IMG/VR virus record: IMGVR_UViG_3300020156_000051
Span: 1 to 41,773 of that record
Length of the DNA: 41,773 bases
Strand: one strand, 5' to 3'
Source: a virus
Shown: positions 14,696 to 22,774 of the stretch, in pieces
How the letters are laid out: every line of letters begins with the position of its first letter
Numbering within the stretch: the first letter of the stretch is position 1
Made by a program: the position numbers and the translations under genes
The notes under the pieces: generated by a model
Databases searched by the model: none
The model's input: only the letters and a program-made list of their open reading frames with translations
Told to the model about the DNA's origin: nothing

Positions 14696-16569
14696 CCGCC
14701 GTATTCCGGCCCGCGGTCGTCCCGTGCCACCAGGGCACGCTCTGGATCGAGTCCATTGGCACCACGGTCATCGTCGGCCGTGAGCACGCGATCGAGGGCG
14801 TGAACGAGCTCCTGCGCCGCCGGGTGCCGGTCGCCTGCGACATCGAGACCGCGGGCCTCGGTGCGATGGCCCGCCTGATCAAGTGCGTGATCTTCTCGCC
14901 GTACCCAGACGGCGACTGCGCGGTCATCCTCGACCCGCGGGATCCCTGGCAAGCCCAGGCGATCCGGCTCATGCTCCGTGAGGCACCGTGGCTGTTCTTC
15001 CACAACAGCCCGTTCGACGTACCCAACCTCGGCGTGAACGGGCTGTTCGAGCCGGAATGGTGCGCGCGGGTCGAGGACACCATGCTCACCGCCCGGCTTG
15101 CCGAGCCCGCCAACACCGTCTCCAAGAAACTGTCCGCGTGCGGCCAGCGATACCTCGGCTACGATTTCGACGACTCCGGAATGCTGACCGCGGCCAAGGC
15201 CGTCGGCATGCGGTCCGAGTCCGAGATGTACCGCGAGTTCGACCTGGACCGACCGGTGTACCTGCGCGGTGCTGCCACCGACGCCGTGGTCACCGCACGG
15301 GTACGTGATCCCCTGCGGGCGGCGGCGGCACGGCGGCTCACCGACCATCCGTTCCCCGGTTGGGGCGTAGAGGGCGACGAGGTCACCGCGCTGATCGAGC
15401 GCGAGCAGATCCTCAATCGGATGTCGCTCCGGCGCGCGGTCAAGGGCTACGCCGCCGACATGGACTACCTCGACCAGTACAATGAGAAGTTCGACGCGGC
15501 ACTGCACGAAGCCGCTGACGCCTTGACCGCGCGCGGGGTGACGCCGGGCAACGCGCAGACCTTGGTCAAGAAACTGGATCGCGAGGGCTTCATCCCCGAC
15601 GGCTACCCGCGGACCAAGAAGACCGGCGTACTGTCCGGCAAGAAGGACGACCTCGCACTGCTCCAGCACCCACTCGCGCAGATTTTCGTGTGGCAAAAGG
15701 AGCACGAGAAGGTCTTTCGCGACTACCTCGCGAAGGCCCGTGATCTGGCCGTGGAGGATCGCTACGGCGTTCTTCGTCTCCACCCGACCATGAAGTACTT
15801 CGGGGCCACCACTGGCCGCCAGAGCGTCGGGGACCCGCCGCTCCAACAGTTCCCCGAACTCGCGCGCGGCGTCATCCTGTTCGACGGCGACGGGACCTCC
15901 ATCGACTGGTCGCAGATCGAGCCCGTAGTGGTCGCGAACGTCGCCGGGGATGAGCAGCTACTTGGACCCTACGAGTCGATCACCGACGAGACGCCGGAGG
16001 AGATCCGCAAGGAGCTCTCGGTCTATGGGACCATCGGCCGCCTGGCCGGGGTGAAGTACAAGCAGGCCAAGACTCAGACCTTGGGCACCTTGTACGGCCA
16101 GGGATTGACCTTGACAGCGTCCAAACTCGGCGTGGACATCCCGCGCGCCAAGGAGATCAAGGAAGCCGTGTTCGGAGCCATGCCGAAGGTTCGCGAACTG
16201 ACCTACACGCTCCGGCAGCTCGGCGAGGACTACCGGCTCATTCCCACGGTGTCCGGTCGCATCATCCCTATCCCGATGGGATTCTACGAGGGCCGCCAAA
16301 GCGTGGCCACGCACAAGGCGGTGAATTACTTCGTCCAGGGATCGGCGTACGACGTGCTGGCCGAGGCTCTGATCCAGGTAGAGCGGTCTGGACTCGGCGA
16401 CGCGGTATATTTCCCGATGCATGACGAAGTGATTTGTGCAACCGAGGCTGCCTACGACATCCGGCGCATCATGCAGACACCACCGGAGCGCCTGATCAGG
16501 CATTCCAATCGCATTCCCATTCTCCGCACCGACCTGGCCCATCTCGGCGAGCGCTGGGCCGTTGCGTAG
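14692..16569 (+). CDS. polA: Family A DNA polymerase with 3'-5' exonuclease, 625 aa
   Basis: The exonuclease domain has ExoI ACDIETAG (D50, E52), ExoII HNSPFD (N105, D109) and ExoIII Y190 with D197. Polymerase motif A is SIDWSQIE (D405), motif B KTQTLGTLYGQG (K460, L464, Y468), motif C FPMHDEV (HDE 577-579). No 5'-nuclease domain, as usual in phage. The residue matching E. coli Pol I Phe762 is Leu464, a variant reported mostly in temperate or slower phages. The Arg754-equivalent site reads Tyr456. GTG start overlaps the upstream stop (GTGA). It probably works with the primase-helicase in the same operon. Confidence 0.95.
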   Translation: MTAVFRPAVVPCHQGTLWIESIGTTVIVGREHAIEGVNELLRRRVPVACDIETAGLGAMARLIKCVIFSPYPDGDCAVILDPRDPWQAQAIRLMLREAPWLFFHNSPFDVPNLGVNGLFEPEWCARVEDTMLTARLAEPANTVSKKLSACGQRYLGYDFDDSGMLTAAKAVGMRSESEMYREFDLDRPVYLRGAATDAVVTARVRDPLRAAAARRLTDHPFPGWGVEGDEVTALIEREQILNRMSLRRAVKGYAADMDYLDQYNEKFDAALHEAADALTARGVTPGNAQTLVKKLDREGFIPDGYPRTKKTGVLSGKKDDLALLQHPLAQIFVWQKEHEKVFRDYLAKARDLAVEDRYGVLRLHPTMKYFGATTGRQSVGDPPLQQFPELARGVILFDGDGTSIDWSQIEPVVVANVAGDEQLLGPYESITDETPEEIRKELSVYGTIGRLAGVKYKQAKTQTLGTLYGQGLTLTASKLGVDIPRAKEIKEAVFGAMPKVRELTYTLRQLGEDYRLIPTVSGRIIPIPMGFYEGRQSVATHKAVNYFVQGSAYDVLAEALIQVERSGLGDAVYFPMHDEVICATEAAYDIRRIMQTPPERLIRHSNRIPILRTDLAHLGERWAVA

Positions 16570-16588
16570 TCCACAAAGGAGAGTGAGT

Positions 16589-16834
16589 ATGAGGGGAATT
16601 CGTTCCCAGTCCGTCGAACCGGCCTACGAACTGGTCGGCAACGCGCACGACGGGGCCACCGGGCATATGGCCGTTCTCCGGCCACACATCAGCAGACCAC
16701 TGGAGATCAACGGAAAGCTGGTATTGGTGGTGTACAAGCACCACGAATACAGTTCCAAGAAACAGAGGCATATCTACCGATACGAAAGGACAACGGACAA
16801 TGACACAACGGTGCAGGACACCCGAGAAGGTTGA
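16589..16834 (+). CDS. Unknown basic protein, 81 aa
   Basis: ATG at 16589 follows AAAGGAG. Composition is rich in His, Arg and Tyr with a central LEINGKLVLVVYKHHEY segment, suggesting a small beta fold. Its last 35 bases overlap the next gene's start. No family recognised. Confidence 0.68.
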   Translation: MRGIRSQSVEPAYELVGNAHDGATGHMAVLRPHISRPLEINGKLVLVVYKHHEYSSKKQRHIYRYERTTDNDTTVQDTREG

Positions 16835-17129
16835 ATTCTTATCCGAGGACGAAGCCCGCACCCGACTACGGGAAATACGGGAAAACCCTCGAACCGAGAT
16901 CATCCCCAAAGGAGTTTATGAATGTCCCTGCGGCTATTGGCACCTGAAAAGCACATTTACCTGTCCCACGCCTCGTCGTCATCAGTTTCCGACGAGGAAA
17001 GATGCGCGAAACGCTCTGACCTTACCCCCGTGGAAGGGGATACCGGGACTGGTGATCGAGTACTGCTCGTGCAGGTCCTGGCACATCGGGCCGCGAGCTC
17101 GGCCGGAAACGGAACGAAAGGTATCGTGA
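16800..17129 (+). CDS. Double CxC-x-x-WH zinc-binding protein, 109 aa
   Basis: Two similar motifs, YECPCGYWHL (about residue 40) and YCSCRSWHI (about 88), each a C-x-C-x2-W-H, plus another Cys after the first. Small phage proteins with C-x-C-x2-W-H usually form a zinc ribbon; here the unit appears twice. The N-terminal LSEDEARTRLREIRENP is a helix. The role is unknown, though the position between polymerase and primase suggests a replication link. Confidence 0.72.
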   Translation: MTQRCRTPEKVEFLSEDEARTRLREIRENPRTEIIPKGVYECPCGYWHLKSTFTCPTPRRHQFPTRKDARNALTLPPWKGIPGLVIEYCSCRSWHIGPRARPETERKVS

Positions 17130-17137
17130 TCCAGACG

Positions 17138-17175
17138 CACGTTGACCCCGAGGTGGACGTCTCGGGGTCAACGTG
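17138..17175 (+). terminator. 15-bp perfect hairpin before the primase gene
   Basis: CACGTTGACCCCGAG (17138-17152) pairs perfectly with 17161-17175 around an 8-nt loop. There is no U-run after it, so it may be a U-less actinobacterial-type terminator, an mRNA stabiliser or an attenuator separating polymerase from primase expression. A GTG start for the primase at 17173 would lie inside the stem. Confidence 0.55.
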
Positions 17176-17202
17176 TCGCCGTCCGTGAGAAAGGCTTGCC
17201 CG

Positions 17203-20200
17203 ATGATAGCAGAATCGTCTTTCGCGACCATTTTCGGCGCAGCAGTGCCCGGAGGAGATGACTCGCTCGTCCACCTGGCCCGGTACGCGATCCGGAGCGG
17301 GTTCGCGATCATCCCGTGCTGGCCCGGAACCAAGCGCCCGATGTGCACGCTTCCCCAGCGTGAGGTAAAGAAGGCCGACGACGCCGCCAAGGAGGCCGCG
17401 CGCCAGGCCGGGCGCCGCCGCTGGGACATCGCCGCGCACGACTGCGGCGTCAAGCACGCCATGACCGACGAGAAAGAGTCCGACCGGGTCCTCCGTCGCC
17501 TGATCAAGGCGCACGGGCCGATCAACCTCGGTGTCGAGCTCGGGCGGTCGCGCGTGATCGTGGTCGACGTCGACACCGCGGCCGAGGACGCCGGGTTCCG
17601 GCAGAGTTGGTTCGAGGCGACCGGCCAGCCGATGCCACACCAGATGACCGTGGCGTCGCCCGGCGTGCAGGACGAGGCCGACGGCACCTGGAAGCACAAG
17701 AACGGCGGCCACTACTGGTTCCGGCTGCCGGACGATTTGAACCTGCCGAACTCCGACGGCGCGATGAAGCATGAATCCGGCTGGATCGCGATGTGGGCCG
17801 ACCGGCAGGTGCTTGTGCCGCCGTCCGTCCGGCGCGAGGGGCCGTACCGGCTCGTGGGCGACATCATCCCGGCGCCGGGCTGGTTGCTCACCCAGGTCGT
17901 CGACTTCATCGTGCAGCGCACCCAGCGGGCCGCGGAGCAGCAAGCGCGGCGGGTCGCCAACCAGAGCGGTGAGGACGCGCACATCGACACCTGGTCGACG
18001 TCCACGAGCTGGGCCGAGATCCTGGAGCCGGACGGCTGGTTCATGACCGGCCTGCCGGACACCTGCGGCTGCGAGATCTGGACAGCGCCGGGCGTCCACG
18101 CGTCGCCGAAAAGCGCGACCGCGCACGACGTCGGCTGCGCGCTGTACGACGACTCGCCGGGACACGCTCCCCTGCACGTCTGGACCGACAACCCGCCGGA
18201 CTGGCTCTTCGGCCAGAACAAGACCGTCACCAAGATCCAGTACATCGCGTTCCGGGACCACGCGGGCTCGATCCCGCTGGCCTGTCGCGCCGAAGGCATC
18301 GCGCGCGAGGAAGCACCCCTGGTGCCGTTGCCCGGCGTGCCGAATCACCTCGGCGGGCCGCTGGCGCCGTCGACCGGGCTCGCGGGTCTCCGGCCTCCGG
18401 CGGGCGCTCCGTACAGCCCGTTCGCCGCACCGATGCCGCCGGATGTCTCCGGGGAGCTTCTGGACGTCAGCCAGCCGATTGGGACCGCGCTCACGGGCGG
18501 TCCCGCCGGGAGCACCGTGGAGGTTCAGCTCGGCGGTCCGATCGCCTCGGCGCCCGCGCGGGCGTCAGCAACGATCGACGCGCTCTGGAATCACCCGGAC
18601 ACCCAGGCGGCGATCGCGCAAGTGCCGCCGCTCCCCGACGAGCCGTACCCGGTGTGCCAGCACGGGGTGTCGCAGGCCGCGAGCTGCTCGACGTGCCTGC
18701 CCGCTGAGACGGCGGCGTGGTACGAGGCCCAAGGCTGGCCGGAGCGCGTCTACTACGACGACACCGGCGTCCAGTGGGTGGTCCCCGCGGGCACGGACGA
18801 CGCTGAGGCCGCGCGCCAGGGCTGTTACCCGACGCTGGCGGCGGCACAGGCCGCTACCGCAGCCGAACGCGGCGGTATCCAGCCGCCACCGCCGCCGGGC
18901 TCACCTCCCAGCGAACTCCCAGCTCCTCCCAATCTGGGAGTTCAGGGACCGCCGGGGGTGGTGGCGGACGACCCTTTTGAGCGCCTGGTCCGCTCCGAGT
19001 TGCAGCGGCGCGTGGTCGCCGCGGAGGCGGACCGCAGGCACACCGAGATCCGGTTCCCGTTCGCGCACAAGATCGGTCAGCGTGGGTTCCAGCCGATGCG
19101 GGACGTGCTCAAGGAGGCACTGGAGACGCCGCCGGAGTACCTGGTCGACCGGGTGCTCCGGCGGGGCTCCTACGGCGTGCTCGGCGCGCAGTACAAGGCG
19201 GGCAAGACCTGGCTCGCCGGTGACCTCGCGCTGTCGATCGCGGGCGGTCGCCCGTGGCTTGGCCTCATACCCGTGCAGACCGGGCGAGCGGCGATCATGC
19301 ACAACGAGGGCGACAAGGTCGAGTTCGCCGAGCGCCTGCGCGCGATCGCGGCGAACCGGAACGTGCCGCTCACGGACGAGGTGCTCGACCGGCTCATGCT
19401 CCAGGAAGGCGCCTCGAAACTGGATCAGCCGGAGGCGGTCAACCGGCTCTACGAGAACCTCTCCGAGTTCCGTCCCGACCTGCTCGTGATCGACCCGTGG
19501 TACCTGTCCGCCGGTGACGACGCCGACGGCAAGACGCTCTCGAAGATGGGCACCGTGCTCGGTAACTTGCAGGGGGTCGCGCAGGAACTCGGGACGGCGC
19601 TCCTCATCACGGCGCATTGGAACAAGAGCGGGGACGGCAAGGGCGTCGAGCGCTGGAGCGGCAGCGGCCTGGCCGAGTGGGGCCGGGTGCTGATCAACGT
19701 GGCGATCGACAAGCTGATCCCCGCGGCTCCGTACGCCGAGGACAAGACCGGTAAAACGGTCGTTGATCTGCACATCTCGATCACCGGCCAGACCACCGGC
19801 TCGTACTGGCTGCACCGCGAGGTGTGGCGGGACGACGCGGCCGACCTGACCACGCCCATGCGGTACCTGGTCGTCGCCCGCGAGCAGGAGGACCCCGCCT
19901 CGGCGAAGTCGGACGTGCACAAGGACACGACGAAGTCGATGCGCGAGATCCTGCTGGAGATCTACGTCGGAATCCCCGACGGTATGTCCAAGTCCAAGGC
20001 GATCGACACGGCCAAGGGCAACACCAGCCGCGGCGGACGTGCCTACCGGGTCTGGAACGAGGCGTTCGACGAGCTGGTGCGCGACGAACTGATCATCGAC
20101 GCAGGCGAAATCCTGGTCACCGGTGCCGACGGCCAGGAGAAGACCGTCCCCGGCGTCAAGTACGCCATCACCGAGGCGGGTAAAGCGGCCCTGACCTCCC

Positions 20201-20286
20201 TCACCACGTCGCGAGCGACAGGGGATACGTCCCGATTCACCGCGCTCGTGCCACTCGCTACCGCCGAACAACCGAAGGAGAAATGA
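17203..20286 (+). CDS. Primase-polymerase / RepA-like helicase fusion, 1027 aa
   Basis: The N-terminal bifunctional primase-polymerase domain carries WPGTKRP (40-46), VVDVDT (metal-binding D122 and D124), NGGHYWF (His170) and RQVLVPPSVR. A Pro/Ala-rich linker with CQHGVSQAASCSTC follows (about 480-500). The C-terminal AAA ATPase has Walker A GAQYKAGKTW (about 660-669) and Walker B LLVIDPW (about 759) followed by TAHWNKSGDGKG, like RepA/DnaB-type hexameric helicases. It ends in a winged-helix-like segment with GIPDGMSKSKAID and VWNEAFDELVRDELI. One polypeptide thus can prime and unwind. I prefer ATG 17203 over GTG 17173, which lies in a hairpin. Confidence 0.92.
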   Translation: MIAESSFATIFGAAVPGGDDSLVHLARYAIRSGFAIIPCWPGTKRPMCTLPQREVKKADDAAKEAARQAGRRRWDIAAHDCGVKHAMTDEKESDRVLRRLIKAHGPINLGVELGRSRVIVVDVDTAAEDAGFRQSWFEATGQPMPHQMTVASPGVQDEADGTWKHKNGGHYWFRLPDDLNLPNSDGAMKHESGWIAMWADRQVLVPPSVRREGPYRLVGDIIPAPGWLLTQVVDFIVQRTQRAAEQQARRVANQSGEDAHIDTWSTSTSWAEILEPDGWFMTGLPDTCGCEIWTAPGVHASPKSATAHDVGCALYDDSPGHAPLHVWTDNPPDWLFGQNKTVTKIQYIAFRDHAGSIPLACRAEGIAREEAPLVPLPGVPNHLGGPLAPSTGLAGLRPPAGAPYSPFAAPMPPDVSGELLDVSQPIGTALTGGPAGSTVEVQLGGPIASAPARASATIDALWNHPDTQAAIAQVPPLPDEPYPVCQHGVSQAASCSTCLPAETAAWYEAQGWPERVYYDDTGVQWVVPAGTDDAEAARQGCYPTLAAAQAATAAERGGIQPPPPPGSPPSELPAPPNLGVQGPPGVVADDPFERLVRSELQRRVVAAEADRRHTEIRFPFAHKIGQRGFQPMRDVLKEALETPPEYLVDRVLRRGSYGVLGAQYKAGKTWLAGDLALSIAGGRPWLGLIPVQTGRAAIMHNEGDKVEFAERLRAIAANRNVPLTDEVLDRLMLQEGASKLDQPEAVNRLYENLSEFRPDLLVIDPWYLSAGDDADGKTLSKMGTVLGNLQGVAQELGTALLITAHWNKSGDGKGVERWSGSGLAEWGRVLINVAIDKLIPAAPYAEDKTGKTVVDLHISITGQTTGSYWLHREVWRDDAADLTTPMRYLVVAREQEDPASAKSDVHKDTTKSMREILLEIYVGIPDGMSKSKAIDTAKGNTSRGGRAYRVWNEAFDELVRDELIIDAGEILVTGADGQEKTVPGVKYAITEAGKAALTSLTTSRATGDTSRFTALVPLATAEQPKEK

Positions 20287-20288
20287 TC

Positions 20289-20543
20289 ATGGAGCACAAC
20301 GAGTCCGACTACGCCGTCAAGGAGTGCGGCCACGCGTTCTGGCGCTCGTGCGACTGCCCACCGGAGCTGGTGTCCGCGCTCGACGCCGCGGAGCACACGG
20401 CCCAGAAGCTGAACCGGGAGACCTGGAGCCAGGCGCCGGGTCACGTCGGCGCGATCGAAGAACCGACTCCGGAGCAGCTGGCGGCGACGCACGCCGAGCC
20501 GCACTTCACGGGATGCCCGGACAAGGAGGATGCGCCAGCATGA
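20289..20543 (+). CDS. Unknown Cys-containing protein, 84 aa
   Basis: AAGGAG is too close to the first ATG (20283) and correctly spaced for the second (20289), which I use. An early KECGHAFWRSCDCPPEL gives C-x-x-H...C-x-C, a possible metal site, followed by an amphipathic helix and a final HFTGCPDKED. No family recognised; directly follows the primase. Confidence 0.65.
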   Translation: MEHNESDYAVKECGHAFWRSCDCPPELVSALDAAEHTAQKLNRETWSQAPGHVGAIEEPTPEQLAATHAEPHFTGCPDKEDAPA

Positions 20544-20659
20544 GTGACGACAAGCAGCGCAATAACACGACCCGGGCGCTCATCGCGGTGATGGTCGGCG
20601 TGATCATCGCCGTCGCCCTGTTCGCCATCTTCGTTTTCGTGCTGGGAGGACCACGATGA
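20540..20659 (+). CDS. Tiny single-span membrane protein, 39 aa
   Basis: A polar N-terminus (MSDDKQRNNTTR) followed by one transmembrane helix (IAVMVGVIIAVALFAIFVFV). ATGA overlap on both ends and AAGGAGG upstream support translation. Probably N-in. Function unknown. Confidence 0.65.
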   Translation: MSDDKQRNNTTRALIAVMVGVIIAVALFAIFVFVLGGPR

Positions 20660-21087
20660 ACGATCAGGAGCAGGTGACGTGGGCGCTGGAGCAGGCGGAC
20701 CTCGGCGAGCCGCTCGGCCTGGTGGCGGAACGGGCGATGGTGATCCTGGCCGCGGAGGTGCGGGCGCTCCGGGCTGTCGAGTCCGGTCACCAGGACTCTC
20801 CGGGTGGCTTCTGGGAGCAGCGCCGGATCGAGGACCGGGATCTCGTGCAGGAGCGACTGGCCGAGCGGAATCGGCGAGCCAGCGAGGACTGGGACCGCGG
20901 CATCACAAGCCAGACGATCGCTGACGCCGCCGTGGATACGCTCCGGCGCGCGCTGAACGAGGTCCTGGTGACGCACGCGCCGATCCAGAACGAAGGAACG
21001 CCGATTCCGATCTGCATGGCGGGCTGCACGGACTGGCCGTGCGTGACCTACGTCCGGTTGGAGCGCACTCTCGGTGGTGGGCGATGA
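20656..21087 (+). CDS. Unknown helical acidic protein, 143 aa
   Basis: Mostly helical and charged (EQVTWALEQADLGEPL, VILAAEVRALRAVESG, VQERLAERNRRASEDWD), ending in a Cys-containing ICMAGCTDWPCVTY segment. ATGA overlaps on both sides. No family recognised. Confidence 0.7.
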   Translation: MNDQEQVTWALEQADLGEPLGLVAERAMVILAAEVRALRAVESGHQDSPGGFWEQRRIEDRDLVQERLAERNRRASEDWDRGITSQTIADAAVDTLRRALNEVLVTHAPIQNEGTPIPICMAGCTDWPCVTYVRLERTLGGGR

Positions 21088-21155
21088 GCGACACGGTCTG
21101 TACCCGGTGCGGCGAGCCCTGGCCGCAGTGCAACTGCAACCGGCCGATTCGATGA
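21084..21155 (+). CDS. Miniature zinc-knuckle protein, 23 aa
   Basis: A complete 23-codon gene between two ATGA overlaps. It holds C-x2-C (CTRC) and C-x-C (CNC) separated by GEPWPQ, enough for one zinc site. Its tight coupling to both neighbours argues that it is translated, but a leader-peptide role cannot be excluded. Confidence 0.5.
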   Translation: MSDTVCTRCGEPWPQCNCNRPIR

Positions 21156-21313
21156 GACTGTTCACCACGTTCCGTGACTGGCTCTGGCAGCGCAAGCGGT
21201 ACTGCTACTGCTGCCGGAGCCATCACGACAAGTCACTGATGCGTCGTCACCCGCGCATTGCCGCCGAGCACGTGTGTCGGTTCTGCTGGCGCCTGACGGG
21301 AGGAAGGTTCTGA
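21152..21313 (+). CDS. Small CxxC/HH zinc protein, 53 aa
   Basis: After an Arg/Trp-rich start (MRLFTTFRDWLWQRKRY) come CYCCRSHH and later VCRFCWR, giving two Cys-pairs and a His pair, consistent with one zinc-binding module. Coupled to the 23-aa gene by ATGA and to the next gene by TGATG. Confidence 0.65.
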   Translation: MRLFTTFRDWLWQRKRYCYCCRSHHDKSLMRRHPRIAAEHVCRFCWRLTGGRF

Positions 21314-21660
21314 TGGGCTTCGAGGAGCGTGAGCTCCGGGTGCAGCTGAGCCGGGACCTGTTCGCCGTTGATCTGGGGTTCCACTCTGATGATTCACCGA
21401 GGGTGCGGAAACTGGTCCAGATGGGATGGCGCAAAGTGGCGCCGGTAGACGCTGACGAGTCAGAGTCTACCGGCGTTGTCAAGGAGGCGAAGTTACTTCG
21501 CGCAAATTTCCCGGACAAGTGCATCGTGATCGCGTCGTCGGGCAGGCACGTTGTCCCATGGGATCCGTATCGCCGTATCTGCGGCATGGAGACCATGAAC
21601 GGCGCCGACCGCTGCACCTGGCACGGTGGGCCGGGCGCATACACGGAGACGACACCGTGA
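21313..21660 (+). CDS. Unknown protein, 115 aa
   Basis: Helical N-terminus (EERELRVQLSRDLFAVDLG) and a C-terminal RRICGMETMNGADRCTWHG segment resembling a C...C-x-W-H metal knuckle. Codons 43-55 coincide with a long near-palindrome (21440-21475). GGAAGG precedes the ATG. No family recognised. Confidence 0.7.
   Translation: MGFEERELRVQLSRDLFAVDLGFHSDDSPRVRKLVQMGWRKVAPVDADESESTGVVKEAKLLRANFPDKCIVIASSGRHVVPWDPYRRICGMETMNGADRCTWHGGPGAYTETTP
21440..21475. repeat. 36-bp near-palindrome inside a gene
   Basis: CGCCGGTAGAC (21440-21450) and its perfect complement (21465-21475) enclose a second dyad, CTGAC-GA-GTCAG. Thirty-two of 36 positions are symmetric. It is strong enough to fold in DNA or RNA and lies in-frame in the 115-aa gene. 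Confidence 0.8.
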
Positions 21661-21749
21661 CCGGGTGGGAATTCGTCGGCATCGTGGCGACGTTTGGACT
21701 GGTCACAGGTTTCGTGGGCCTGGTGCTCGACGAGATCCGGCGCGGGTAG
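21657..21749 (+). CDS. Tiny hydrophobic protein, 30 aa
   Basis: GTG start overlaps the upstream TGA. One hydrophobic stretch (EFVGIVATFGLVTGFVGLVL) followed by DEIRRG gives a single-span peptide with a positive end. Last gene of the rightward operon, just before the terminator. Small size lowers certainty. Confidence 0.5.
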   Translation: MTGWEFVGIVATFGLVTGFVGLVLDEIRRG

Positions 21750-21777
21750 TTCCGATCCGGAGTGATGTCCGGACGGT

Positions 21778-21806
21778 GGCCCGGGAGTTGACGCTCCCGG
21801 GCCTTT
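21778..21806 (+). terminator. Rho-independent terminator of the replication operon
   Basis: GGCCCGGGAG (21778-21787) and CTCCCGGGCC (21794-21803) form a perfect 10-bp stem with a 6-nt loop, followed by TTTGTC. It ends the rightward operon 28 bp after the last stop codon. Confidence 0.88.
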
Positions 21807-21874
21807 GTCATGTCCAGAGGTGGTCTAAACCAGTGACTAGTCCATTTGACCTAGGGAAGCGCTGGAAGCACCCC

Positions 21875-22040
21875 GGAATCACGAGGCGGAATCACGAGGA
21901 ATCGCCCAGCGTGTTCGTACGGGCACTATGTGATCGTGATTCCCGGAAGCTGCTTCCGTACGTGCTTCCTCGTGATTCCCTGATCATGAAAAGTGCTTCC
22001 GTTGCAGGTCAGCTCGTGATTCCGCGTTTGTCGTGATTCC
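21875..22040. repeat. Iteron-like array, unit CTCGTGATTCC
   Basis: Copies: 21875-21885 and 21888-21898 in inverted orientation (GGAATCACGAG, 13 bp apart), then TCGTGATTCC at 21934-21943, CTCGTGATTCC at 21969-21979 and 22013-22023, and TCGTGATTCC at 22031-22040. Related GTGCTTCC variants lie at 21962 and 21993, and a CGGAAGC-T-GCTTCCG palindrome starts at 21944. Together with the second cluster this resembles a phage or plasmid replication origin. Confidence 0.7.
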
Positions 22041-22519
22041 GTACGCCGACCCATACCCCCATCCCCGGGGGAGGAGCGTCAGCGACTCCCGGAGGGGTGG
22101 GTCCAGCCCGGAGGGCCGTGCGCGTGACGCAGGCACGTGTACGCGTACGACGTACGAGGCGCGTACACGTACGCGAGGCGGCGTTCCCGAGGTCGTCCAC
22201 GCCGGGCGAAGGAGCTCGATCCCGCCGGTCCGCGGATGCTTCAGGCCGTGCGTCGTGATCCTCCGGCTGGCGATAGCGAGAGGCCGGGCGCTGAGAGCGT
22301 TTCTCCCGCGTTGGAACTCGTTCGCCGGTACATCGACCCTGGGAAGCCCGTTCAGCTCGTCTCCGGCACGACTGGACGGGCAAATGGATGCTTCCCGAGG
22401 TACGTGGGAGCCGCATTCCCGGCTCTGAGCGGTCTCTGGAGCCCTGAACCACCGGCCAGCCGATTCAGGCCGGGAACGAGCGACCTGAGCCCGCGCCTTC
22501 CGGCCGTGCGACGTCACCC

Positions 22520-22590
22520 CTCGTGATTCCGGCTCGTGTTTCCGAAGGCTGCTTCCGTGATTCCGCCGCAGGTCACGACGTGTTTCCGCG
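22520..22590. repeat. Second iteron-like cluster
   Basis: CTCGTGATTCC at 22520-22530, CTCGTGTTTCC at 22533-22543, CCGTGATTCC at 22555-22564 and CGTGTTTCC at 22579-22587, all in direct orientation, followed within 40 bp by an AT-rich stretch (AAAACGGAAATTTG and AAAAAA near 22640-22665) that could be an unwinding element. Confidence 0.65.
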
Positions 22591-22727
22591 GTTCGCTGAC
22601 GCGTTCTCCAGAGCTCCTCGGATTCCATGATCAACTAGGGAAAACGGAAATTTGTACGCGCAAAAAAGTGCCTCAGGCGCCAGCTCCCCAGGTTCTGAAC
22701 AAACAGGCCGGGGGGTCTCTTCGTTAC

Positions 22728-22774
22728 TTGACAACGATCACTGTGCGTGAGCCTAAGGCTCAACCTCAGGTTGA
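22728..22774 (+). promoter_or_regulatory. TTGACA hexamer with two overlapping 15-bp palindromes
   Basis: A consensus -35 (TTGACA, 22728-22733) is followed by TGAGCCT-A-AGGCTCA (22748-22762) and TCAACCT-C-AGGTTGA (22760-22774), sharing TCA. A -10 is weak (TAAGGC at 20-bp spacing). Downstream there is no gene before the terminator at 23291, so any transcript would be a roughly 540-nt non-coding RNA. Confidence 0.45.

Noticed and set aside
17173-17202. GTG start for the primase-helicase
   Set aside because: The codon lies within a 15-bp hairpin stem; ATG 17203 has AAAGG upstream and keeps the full domain.
21875-22040. CRISPR array
   Set aside because: Repeats are 11 bp, occur in both orientations and have irregular spacing; no 28-36 bp repeats with constant spacers exist in the window.
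21984-22634. Long open frames in the non-coding region (for example 216 codons on the minus strand)
   Set aside because: No ribosome sites, Arg/Pro/Ser-rich composition, and they run across iterons and palindromes; typical shadow frames.
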